A DNA stretch of 64,000 nucleotides from Scatophagus argus (lineage: Eukaryota; Chordata; Actinopteri; Scatophagidae): positions 14,990,249-15,054,248 of the forward strand of contig NC_058514.1 in the NCBI RefSeq assembly GCF_020382885.2, given 5' to 3'. The notes beneath the pieces are model-generated. The model did not search any database, was not told the DNA's origin, and saw nothing but the letters and a program-made list of their open reading frames with translations. Position 1 is the stretch's first letter. Every line of letters begins with the position of its first letter. Positions 13,494-23,935 of the stretch are shown here, piece after piece. The position numbers were made by a program, and so were the translations under genes.

Positions 13494-13640
13494 CTCCGTA
13501 CACCTCTCCTCCAGCTCCTCGGGATGCTATCGGCTGAGGGAGAATTAAAATCTATAAACCAACCTCCCGAGTTAAAGTTTAACACGAACAACGTCCTTCG
13601 TGGACGACAGACAGCACCAACCGCTTATGACTAGACCAGA
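13494..13640 (-). promoter_or_regulatory. Candidate non-coding first exon and promoter of slc26a5
   Basis: On the minus strand a good donor (CGGAG|GTAAGG) ends an exon at 13494, about 1.2 kb upstream of the prestin start codon. A matching acceptor (CACTCAG) lies about 25 bases before that start codon. The region 13500-13760 is richer in CpG than its surroundings. Vertebrate prestin genes usually have non-coding 5' exons. The transcription start is not determined. Confidence 0.35.
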
Positions 13641-15185
13641 GATAGCATACGTGGAAAGATGACTTACTCTGTTGTGAAATTCATTTACCCCTTCCGGTCT
13701 AGTGAGAACTGGAGGTGGCTGTTGATTCTTGCGCATGCGCTCCCCTCTTGTTGTCAGGCCAATTTGTAGCCCTAAACGCTGCCCTCAGAGCCATGGTTTT
13801 CCTTGCCAGTTTTCCCGTGCTTTATTCCCACATAATTTTCAGTTAAACATATCTAGGTCTATTTATTTATTCTTCAATTACTTGGAGCTTGGCAGAAGTT
13901 AGTTTGATGTTTAGTTATGATGTAGTTTTCATATGTAGAACTATAGTCTAAAGGTCTATATTAAAATTTATTAAAAATGTATGCCCAGTTAGTTAATTTG
14001 TTATCAGAAAGAAAGTCCTCAACCACAATGCAAGAAAGAAAAAAAGAAAGAAAAAAAAAGTGCGGTTCGGTCACATGAAAAATGTATGGTCGAGTTTTAT
14101 TTCGAGGGATTTTATCACATGAAATCAACGGTGTGGGCAGTGGGCTTAAAATGACAGAGAAAACGTACTTCTGTTCAAAACCGATGCCAGAGTGATAGGT
14201 CTTTATATCTATTGGATCTCTGACTGTTTGCTGGCAGGAAGCGAGGTGATGAAAACAGAATCACGGGGCTGCCTCTAGGGTTGTAATTCGCTGAAGGTCC
14301 AACATGACGAAGTAGTAGTATAATATAGTATAATATATATATCGACAATAACACACGATGTCATGATTTGAACATTTGAACGTTTGTTAAGAAATGATAA
14401 GAATTTGCAGTAACAATAATTATATTAAAAAGGTCTCACCCATCCTAACGTGTTACCTCTCTTTACTGTAATCCACAACCATCAATAAAGATTTACATTT
14501 CCCAGCCCATATTGATGACAGATAGTTTCATGCTGCTGGTTTTAGGGTATATCGTTATTATTTGACATCTGCTTGGAAGGTTAGCTTTGCAGCGGTGGGA
14601 TTTAAGTACATTTGCTCAAGCTGAGGCACTTATTAAAATACATATTATAAGGCACACTTCCCCAACATACAAATGCTAAAAATGTTCGACCCATACAATT
14701 CATATAAAAAATGTAAATACAAAACACTTAAATTTCAAATGATCATTAGCAAATGTAATCATGATCATCAATAAATTTAATAGATTGCCATTTATTGTTA
14801 TTATTATAATTACAGTGTGGGCTACTAGCACTTCTGCAAGTGGTTTTGCGTCTGAGTGTCAGATTTGGGGCATATTTGGTCAACGTCATTGAACCACAGC
14901 TACTGAACACAACAGGAGCAACATTTCCTGCAACAAGAGATCATAAAGAGGAAAAATCAGTCCTCTAAGTGCATGTTTTATCCTTACATAACAAGTGAAC
15001 AATAGCATTATAATTTATCCTGATGTCAGTCACTCACTGTCCCTGACACACTTTGGTTTTTATGTTCTGAGTATATTTCTGTCGTCTTCACTGACAAGAC
15101 TTTTAACGACTTAAAAAAAAAATCAATTAATCTTTTAGAACATTTTAATAAATCAGAATCGTTTTATCCCACTGTGCTGTTATTA

Positions 15186-15405
15186 AAAATGTCATCAGAC
15201 TAAGGAGGGAATTCCATGCATCCCTCTCCCTCACAGCATTTTCCTGCACCTCCTAGGGGATCCCAAGGTGCTTCCATTACAGATGGGATATATAATCCCT
15301 CCAGTGGCTTCTGGGTCTGCCTCAGGGTCTCATCCCAGTTGAGCGTGCCCAGAAAATCTCCAAGGGGAGGCGCCCAGGAGGCACCCCAATTAGATGCATG
15401 AGCAA
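15186..15405 (-). mobile_element. LINE fragment (reverse-transcriptase C-terminal region)
   Basis: Read on the minus strand, the text resembles the 3' end of a common fish non-LTR retrotransposon: it has the gcctcctgggcgcctcc and ggagggattat-type blocks that encode the conserved tail following the reverse transcriptase. Several stops interrupt it. The clade is not assigned. Confidence 0.65.
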
Positions 15406-16329
15406 CAAGTTTTACAATGGTACAACGTTTTTTTTTAACATGATATCAAACATCACAAATTAAATGCATCTTGCATAATTTTAGCATTTTCGGTTGGCTG
15501 AATCAAACAACCCTGACAAAAGCTATGCTGGCAAAAACACACAGGTACAGGCACAAGTGTACTGTCTATTCTACATGTGGGATGTTGTTTCTTATGTGTA
15601 AGCATTTGTTCAGACTTGAAGTCTCAGATAAGGGCGACTTTATATTTGGCTTGCACAAGCAACGGCAACAATAGTGGAAATAGATGCTGTAGTTTTGCAA
15701 ATTTTTGAAGTTGAAGAGGTGGTGATATCGCCAGGAATGGAAGGCTATATTGGATGCACTGCTGCCATTTCAGCTTTGAGTCTCGACTCAGGGCAGTGTG
15801 ACTAGTAGTTTAGTTTGACACATGATGTGCAGATATTGTTAATGTTGCTGTGGTTAATGTTGTATAATACTGCATATATTTCAAGAGTTGCTCCATCCCT
15901 GAAACCTGAAGCTAGTAAACACAGATTCAACCAGAAACAAAATTGTATCAGGTTTTAATTTCTACAGCAGGAGTCAAATCTAATGCTCAAAATTGCTTAA
16001 ACTGTGTTTTGTATGAAGAGTCAATATGCTGGCTGGATTGATCAATACTGAACATTCATGAGTAACTGATATCATTCAGTATATTGTGGCATTTACATTT
16101 GCTTCATCCCAGTTACCTTCATACAACAAATCTTACATGATAGACAACATCATATGTGGGTTTAATAGAATACTGGTGTGTGTCTTGGAGAGATGTTTGC
16201 TGACATCACAGCAGCATTCTAGAATTAATGTAACAAAGAATGAGAATTTAGAATTTGGTCATTTTGCTCTTTTACTGTTTCTGGGAGGACTACACACAAG
16301 TCGTTTGTCTACATAAGCAGCCAACGGTG

Positions 16330-16392
16330 TAAAAATCAACTACAAGGAAGAATTTAACAGAGCCAAAGTGAGAACTGAACAACTTTCTACAG
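16330..16392 (+). promoter_or_regulatory. Candidate 5' UTR exon of the kinase gene
   Basis: A strong donor (TTCTACAG|GTAAGT) follows 16392, with no coding frame before it. It lies 287 bases upstream of the kinase start codon, so a non-coding first exon is plausible. The 5' boundary is a guess. Confidence 0.35.
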
Positions 16393-16678
16393 GTAAGTCA
16401 CTGTTTCTTTTTGTGCTTCCAGTCGAGTTACATCTGATATCAACAGCTGGAAAGTGGGATGAGATATAAAGGAGTACACACACTTTTGGTGACCCCTAGT
16501 CACCTGCTGTCAGTTCACTTAACTAGTCACGAAGCTTAATAAAAACAGGTTAAGACACCAAAGTGTTAAATATATATTCAAACAAGTGATAGTGAGGAAA
16601 TTTAAAGAGAGTGAATAAACTCCTTTTGTGACTGTTCCCAATTTCCCTTTTAACTTTCTGTACAAAGATCATTTCATC

Positions 16679-18908
16679 ATGGCAGAGGACAGCAACAGCA
16701 GCAGTGACTCAGACGGGTTACTGGTCCCGAGCGACTATGAGATAGTTGACTTTATTGAAAATGGGACTGTTGAAGTCGTGACAAAGTGCAAGAGAAAGGA
16801 CACTGAAGAGCCTGTGGCCATAAAATTCTTGAGAAGTAGCAAGAGCGCGATGAAGGAGGTTGGTTAACTTATATAATTTGATGTTCACAGTTGCAAAAGA
16901 GCAGCAAATACCTAAACACATCCAACTTATCATGTATCCCCAGGTGTCCATTTTAGAAGAATTAATGAGACACAATCTGGATCAACACAACATTGTAAAG
17001 CTCTACAGCTGGTACCAGATGAAAAACACCATTGGTCTGGTGTTGGAATTGCTAGATATCACCCTTTGGGACTACATGAAGGGGGATCGTCTGCCTTTAA
17101 AGGATATCAGGCTCATCACAGAGCAGGTATGGAGGTAGTGTCACAAAGCAACATTTAACAATATATCCCATTTTAAAAATCTTTTCAAGCAGTTTTGAAT
17201 TGTGTAACTGAACTTGTACCTGCAGATGGCCACAGCTTTATATGGACTGAAGAGTGTTGGAGTGATCCATGGAGATATAAAACCCAACAACATCATGCTG
17301 GTGAAGGATCAGGAGCAGTCCTTCACACTGAAGCTTATTGATTTTGGCTTGTCATTTCATACATCTGAAGGTGTGGTGGGCACTCGTTACCAGGTACCTT
17401 ATTACAGGTGAGGATTGGTTGACTTTCTTCTGGATTATGTTTGAAATTTCCCAGTTTTGCTATGAACAGAAACTTTGATGCTGTTTTTCTGCCACATTCA
17501 GAGCTCCAGAGATCATGCTAGGACTTCCCTTCAATGAAGCCATTGACATGTGGTCTCTTGGCGCTGTGCTGGGCTTCATGATGTTTGGAGAGCTCATCTT
17601 CCCATGGTTCTGTGAATATAATCAGGTAAGCAATTTGCTAATTTTTTTTCTAATGGATCCAATAATACTGCATCCACATACCAACTCTCAGCCTCAGTTC
17701 AATCATGTAAAGAATGACTGGGCTGGATCTCATCATCCCTGTTGAGTGCTTTGGATGTGACTCTGTGTTTTGTCTCCAGATGCAGTCTATTTGTGAAATC
17801 TTGGGCCAACCAGCAGAACATCTTCTCAATGCTGGTCTAAAAACAAGCGAGTTTTTCATCAAGACCTCTGACAATAAGTTTACCCTCATGACACATGACC
17901 AGTATTGGAAAAACAAGATTTCCTTTGGCAACAAGAAATTTGCCTTCAGCTCTCTGGACGATCTGAAGGTGGTAAGTAGTTTAGTAGGTTGTAGTTGCTA
18001 AAAAGTGACTCTCACTGATTCTCTTTTCATGAATCAGGAGTAACTTGACGGCTGATGCATTTGTTTTCAATATTAGTTAGGCAAGGAGCTGGGGAATGAA
18101 GCTGAGGGATGGGGGCAGTGTGTTGAACTGCTGAAAGCGATGCTCAAGGTGGATGCCAGTGAGAGGATCACCCCCAGTGAGGTCCTTAGGCATCCCTTCA
18201 TCACACAGAGCTACCTGAATGAGAATCAGCAGCCAGCAGCAGATGAGCCCAGAACCAGTCAGGCCTCAACCGACCTCAGAAGCATAGAGTCTGTGTCTGA
18301 TGCTGATGACAGGTACAGCAGCTATTGAGCTACTGAATCATCTCTTTCTGAAGCCATAGATGGTGTCTTCAAATCAAACTCAAATCTTCTTTCTGTTGGA
18401 GACCCACACTGACAAACACTGCAGCCTTGTAGCTGTGAGAAACATTTACACAATCCTCCTGAATATACTATACTGTATGCTATAATCAACTCTCTGTGTG
18501 TTTGTGTGTGTGTTCAGTATCAAGGCTGACCAAACTGAAGATACTCAAAGTGACAGAAACCACTTCAGTGACGTACTGCGTTGTAAAACTCTAGTGCTGG
18601 ATGCTGACCATCCTGGCAGTGATCAGGACACCAGTGCTCCTGAGGAGATCCAGTCGATCATCACAGAACTAGAGGAGACCATATCAGGTACAAAACAGAC
18701 ACCTCCACTTGAGCCCAAAATGACATCCACAGTGTTGTTAATTCTACCACTAACAGCCAAAATATTTGTTTGTTTTTCAGATGACAGCAAGGCCCATGAG
18801 GAGACCAAGACAAAGAAGAAGAAGAAGAAGAAAAACTGCATCAGACGCTTCTTCTCATGGATGAGGAAGACATTTTGCTTTTGTAGTTCAACAAAAGTTC
18901 AGGACTAG
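16679..18908 (+). CDS. HIPK-like serine/threonine (DYRK/HIPK group) protein kinase
   Basis: Exons: 16679-16858, 16944-17126, 17226-17407, 17502-17625, 17780-17971, 18077-18312, 18518-18687, 18781-18908, giving 464 aa. An acidic Ser-rich start is followed by a kinase domain (about 20-335): VAIK Lys49, catalytic loop HGDIKPNN (136-143), DFG 160-162, and APEIMLGLPF / AIDMWSLG, which closely follow HIPK text. The glycine loop (NGTVEV, near 29) keeps one of three glycines. The HIPK activation-loop Tyr appears replaced by Arg175 with Tyr176 beside it. The C-tail (423-464) has seven lysines, then aromatic residues and three cysteines (442, 455, 457). HIPKs phosphorylate nuclear regulators, but this copy lacks their long C-terminal region and is much shorter. 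It belongs to the short HIPK-like genes seen in teleosts; substrates are unknown. If intron 6 is retained, the protein ends at 18328. The presence of introns excludes a retrogene. Confidence 0.85.
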
Positions 18909-19378
18909 ATGACAAAGATGGCAACCTTATTAGCCCAAATACAGAGTGAAGAATCAATGCATAATCAGTATGCTTAAAACAAAATAATTCACACAAATAA
19001 GCATAACGACACTTCCTCCAAAAATGAGAAAAGAGGTAATTCAAATCCTACATGTCAAACGATCAGAGAAGCACTTTGTTTTAAGCATACTGAGTTATGG
19101 TGAGACTATGTAACATTTGCTTTACAGTAGTCATTCTGGCCAAAACCAGTGGCAATCATGAAATGATAATACATGCTAAAACGGCATAAATGTAGTATAA
19201 AAAGAGAGAAGTCAACAATTAAACTCAGTAACGTCATTAGCACAGCAATATCCATCCAATATTTGCTAACATTACCTAACAGCTAATTCAAGCCACGTAT
19301 GTCATCATGTATGTATTTTTAAATTTATTTTTTTTTTCATATGTGCATATGTGTCTACTACATGACCATGGTAATCTG

Positions 19379-19384
19379 AATAAA
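19379..19384 (+). other. Poly(A) signal of the kinase gene
   Basis: AATAAA followed immediately by a second overlapping copy, about 470 bases after the TAG stop. It is the first canonical plus-strand signal downstream. Confidence 0.55.
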
Positions 19385-20619
19385 TAAACAATTTTGCATA
19401 TAATTTGTAGAAAACATTTCTTTAAGGAATGTCAGCAGTTAACTATATTTATTTCTGACCAAGTATGGTTGTTGTTCTATTGGTTAATTTGCATGCAGAG
19501 ATACACACGCATATACACACACACAGACGCACACACTGCCTCCAGCTTCACCAGAGTTGTCTAAAGTAAAAAGAAAAATGTTGTGCACTAAATGATGCTC
19601 CGTGTGCAAACATCAATGGCGTTGCAAGACATGCAGCTCTACTGGGGCACAGGCCCCCCACCCCCCATTGACCATATGTTTTGTTTTCTTGTTTGCTTGT
19701 TTGTTTGTTTTATTTTTGTTTTTTTAAGCCTGCTGCATATGAAATGAGCTATACTGCTCATACGTACTATACCAGTTTCCTTTGGTTAGCTCATTATTAT
19801 TGACGCTGCCATACTCCAACTGAAGCAGCTATTGGTGAAGGTAAAAATGTAGAGCTATATGATAATGTCCTCTGTTTCTGTGGGAACTGCCTCCTCAGTG
19901 TCATCTCCATGGTGTGGTCTCTCCCGACTCTCCTCGGTCTATTAAAGACGTATTTGGCGGCTGCAGTACCAGTGAGATGAACTTCAAGCCAACTAAAAAT
20001 CACACTCACAAAGTATAATTCAGTATTAACAGTTTGTTACCATTAGGGGGCAGCAACAGTCAAGGACATTAATACTAGAGAGACCATGTATAGAGTTTAA
20101 ACATAATACAGCAACACGTTTCTCTTTTTAGCTGTCGTAAATTATATATAATGTACATACATATGGTAAAAGTGAAAGATTTATTAAAATATGGCCATTG
20201 TGTGTGGGTTTTTCATTACAACAGTGATGAAAATGAAACACTCTGAGTAAAAGTCTTAATTTACTGTGTAATTGAAGACTCTGAACCTTTACTTAGTGAA
20301 AATACTATTCTTTTTATTTTAATTGTTAATATGAAGCTTGAATAAATAGTATTTGGTTATAGGTTAAAGTTAAAGTATTAGGGATAAAGGGATAGCACAT
20401 ATCATATTTCCAAGTTGAGAAAGACAAAATATCAACATTTTTTGTTTATTTGGCTCACAAAAAAGATAAATGTTTATGCATTTCAGCACAGAGCTTTCTG
20501 CAGAGTGTTTCAAATACGCAAGTTCAACTCAACAATATACACAAGGACAGAGTTAGTACACAACTGGGAGTTTGACCTAATTATCTAATTAATCATCTTC
20601 CTCTTCCCCTGGTTTGAGA

Positions 20620-21010
20620 TAGAGGACCAATCACAAATACTATCAATGATTCACTAATACCAACTTTGATTGAACTTTGATTTGAAGTCCCTTTGGTGTC
20701 ATAGTGTCAAGTGTATATATTCAAAACATTTTTCTGTGATTTTATGACTTTCTCAATCCAACAGAATTTTGAAAATTTTGAGAAGGGTGAACCATGATTT
20801 GTCTCAGCTTAATGTCTTGCAGTTGCATAATCCACATTGCTTGTATGTGTTGCAGTTTCATGCTCCAATATTTGTTGTTTGAAGGTTTGCTTGGTTTATC
20901 CAACATATACTAGATCGCAGGGACAAAACAATATGTGAATTACATGAGCTGACTTACAGTCTATATTTTCCTATTAGGTGAATTTTCCACCTAGTGTGGG
21001 CATGGTTAAA
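20620..21010 (-). mobile_element. Penelope-like retroelement relic with GIY-YIG endonuclease remnant
   Basis: Read from 21010 downward on the minus strand, broken frames give text like VYVG*TKQTFKQQILEHET, then NHGSPFSKFSKFCWIEKV, then HYDTKG in a shifted frame. This follows the order of a GIY-YIG endonuclease domain at the C-terminus of Penelope-family elements (YVG-TK...EH, NHG, GIE, TLDT-PKG). Stops and frameshifts make it a dead relic. The match is by eye. Confidence 0.6.
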
Positions 21011-22599
21011 GGAGTCATAAAATTTGGCAACAAGTTACTGTTCTTTCATCAGACCAGTAAGACCAGCAACAACGTTGACACGACTGCATATGTTCCTATA
21101 TTATCTTCTCTTCATGTTTCTTTTTGCTAGCTGTGATGGCTACACACCGGACATTTTGGAGGATGTATGGAACCTTCTGAGGTTAAAACAATGTCCAGGA
21201 TAATGAACTCTGAGCAGATGACCAAGCAATTATTGAATCAAGCATGGGATAGTTTATGGTGTTATTTTGTTCTTTGAGGCAGTAAAAACATTCTTTATGG
21301 CTCCTTGAATTACAAGCGGGTGAACACTGTTACCCCTACGTCTCTCAGCCTTCAGCCTTCCCACAGACCACTTCCCTTCAGATCCCTCCAGAAGTTCTGT
21401 TGATAGTGAAGGGCTAATGAAAGAGGACATGGCAGGTCAAACAATTAGAATCACTGTGGTGCTACTTAAATCCACAAAGAAATAAGTACCAGTAATTATG
21501 TTTGACTGTCTCTTGGTCACCACTGACCCGATGAGTCAGTGAGCCGCCAGCACGGTGAGCGGGAGCATTTCCTCTTCCTTGTCCTCATTTTGATTTTTTT
21601 TTTTTTCATGGGCTTAATTGCATTGTCACCACTCCTAAGCAATTCAACAGACCCGGTCAAACATGCTGCCAGAAATAACAATAGTCATTGTATCCAGTGC
21701 ATTAAATCTGCTACACAAAAATGTACATCAGCAGCCTGTGCAGGGACATACGGTGTCAGCATTATTGAAAACATATGTTCTGTAAAATGTCCATTGTATT
21801 TTCTTTAACATATACAGTTTCTTTATCTGAAAGATTATTAAAGAAGGTGTTATCTATGAGTTCTAATCAGAGGTTAAATATTAGTAAAATACCACAACGT
21901 GGAAAAATACTCATTACAATGGCTCCTGCCAGTGTTGTATTATACATTTTTTAATATGTGATTACTATTACTGAGGGATTTCCATTTAAACAGCACTGAG
22001 AGTAGCAGTAACACTGTATCTGTGTCTAGAACATGTGATGCCTGTCTGCTGAACAGGAAACAATGACGTGACAAACTGTGCTTCTAAGCTAACTAATGTT
22101 AAAACATGCACCTCTCATTCGTGGATTGGTTGATGAACGTTTCGTTCTGTGCAGTGATATGATTAATTATTTTTGTCCCTCATACTGACACATACATGTA
22201 TTTGCAAGCATGCACACACACACGTTTACACGTTTACAAAGGATATATTTGAGCTGGTGTGTCCTTAATAATTTTTATTGTATGAGCAGCTTGAGAAGGA
22301 AACTGAGGTCTCCTAGCTGCTCAAATTGACTGTAATCTTTTTTTTTTCTTTCTTTTTTTTGTCATTTGTCACACAGAGTTTGGAGGAGGACCACTAAATC
22401 TAATACATAGTGTTTTTGCATTTTCTGTGTTTTGTGCAAGAGTAATCTTAAACATTATTAAAGTCAAGGTAAATGTGAGAACTGGGCACATTGCTACTTT
22501 TTCCCTTTCTTTTCCTTTCACACACACACACATACACACAGACGGAAGAGAATAAATATGATGGAAATGATTTTCATGCATCAATCTATGCAACAAAAT

Positions 22600-23215
22600 T
22601 TAAGGAAGTGATACCATCTGCACTGAGCTATCATGCTCCCTTCCCATGGAACCATCTTCCGGCTTCGTTCTGGGTGGCGGAAACCCTCTCTACGTTTAAG
22701 AGTAGACTTAAAACCTTCCTTTTTGATAAAGCTTATAGTTAGGGCTGGCTTAGGCTCGCCCCTAGTGCTATAGACTTAGACTGCCAGGGATCTCCCATGA
22801 TATACTGAGCTTCTCTCCCCTCCTCTAACTCTCCTTCCACACATATCCATGTCCCATCAGTGCATGTCACTAACTTGACTTCTTTCCTGGAGTCTTTCGG
22901 CTTTCCGGTCTCTCAGGTTCCTGTGGATCGTGTCTGGACCTCCTGCTGTGATCCTGCTTGACACTAACGACTGTTATTACCACCTGTTATATTTCTGCAT
23001 TATTATTATTACTACTATTACTACTACTACTATCAAATTCATTATTGTTAATAGTGTTATCATTATTCCAATACTCTGTTGTTATTGCTGTTGTTATGCA
23101 TCTCTGTCTTTGTCTCTAAAAATCACATTGAAGAGTTTGGTCTAGATATGCTGTGATTGGAAAGTGTCCCGTTGTTGTGATTTGGCGCTATATTAATAAA
23201 TTGAATTGAACTGAA
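22600..23215 (+). mobile_element. LINE (L2-type) 3' end fragment
   Basis: The plus strand encodes WNHLPASFWVAETLSTFKSR followed by LKTFLF, the conserved C-terminal tail of fish L2-like reverse transcriptases. After the stop comes a pyrimidine-rich 3' UTR and a tail ending ttggcgctatattaataaa with TTGAA-type repeats at about 23200, typical of this family. It is a 5'-truncated copy. Confidence 0.8.
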
Positions 23216-23826
23216 ATGAATCTGTCTCTGAGGACTTCAGTTGTATTTCACACCATGTCTCCTTCTTTGTTGTTTTGTTCCATAAAAAACGCAGTGCAAA
23301 GAGGCTTTTTGGCAGACATGTTATGTTACAAATATTGTAGTGATTTATTGATGCTTGCACGGTAAATGTGGCACCTTTAGTCAGTCCACCAGCTTCTAAA
23401 GCAATGAGACCAAACTGCAGTTATTTCTGAGAACAATCTATCGTGTTAAGTCAGCCCACAGTTTCTGGCACAAGTGTTTATTTCCTCCACTGTCTACCAC
23501 TAGTTGTTAGAGTATGAGTTGAAGACTTGGACGGGAACAAAAGCCTAAACATGGAACATAATTCAGCTCATGATGAAGACTGATTACCATGCAGCTGTGG
23601 TTGATTTGAGGCATAAACACTTTGTTTCCTCCCTCTGCTGGTGCACCGGACATCTGAAAACGTGACTGACTCTGTGGAGAGAGACAGAAATACACTGCTG
23701 TTATCTTTTGATTTGGTTTATGAATTATCTTTATCCTTGAGCGGTAAATAACACATTAACCTTTTTTTATTTTTATTTATTTTTTTACTTGTGTCAGCAT
23801 TGTAGTGATTGTTAAAATCAGTCATC

Positions 23827-23935
23827 CTGTGACTGGAGAAGTTTCAATTGCCTAATAATTGCCTACTACTACCAAGTATCAGGCAACTGAAACTTCTCCT
23901 GTGACTGGAGAAGTCTCAATTGCCTGCTACTTGGT
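23827..23935. repeat. Foldback: one unit in direct, inverted and direct copies
   Basis: A unit ggagaagtttcaattgcct (23835-23853) recurs inverted at 23881-23899 with one mismatch and again in direct orientation at 23907-23925 with one mismatch. The flanking actaccaagtatc (about 23868-23880) is also inverted as gctacttggtatc (23926-23938). Strong hairpins are possible. No coding role is seen. Confidence 0.8.

Larger units (their letters stand above)
12306..16300. other. Spacer between slc26a5 and the kinase gene
   Basis: I find no coding sequence here. The left part holds the presumed prestin 5' UTR and promoter. There is an A/G-rich (AAAG)n tract at about 14034-14060, AT-rich DNA at 14300-15200, and a LINE fragment at 15186-15405. 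Short open frames such as 12602-12909 look random. Confidence 0.6.
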
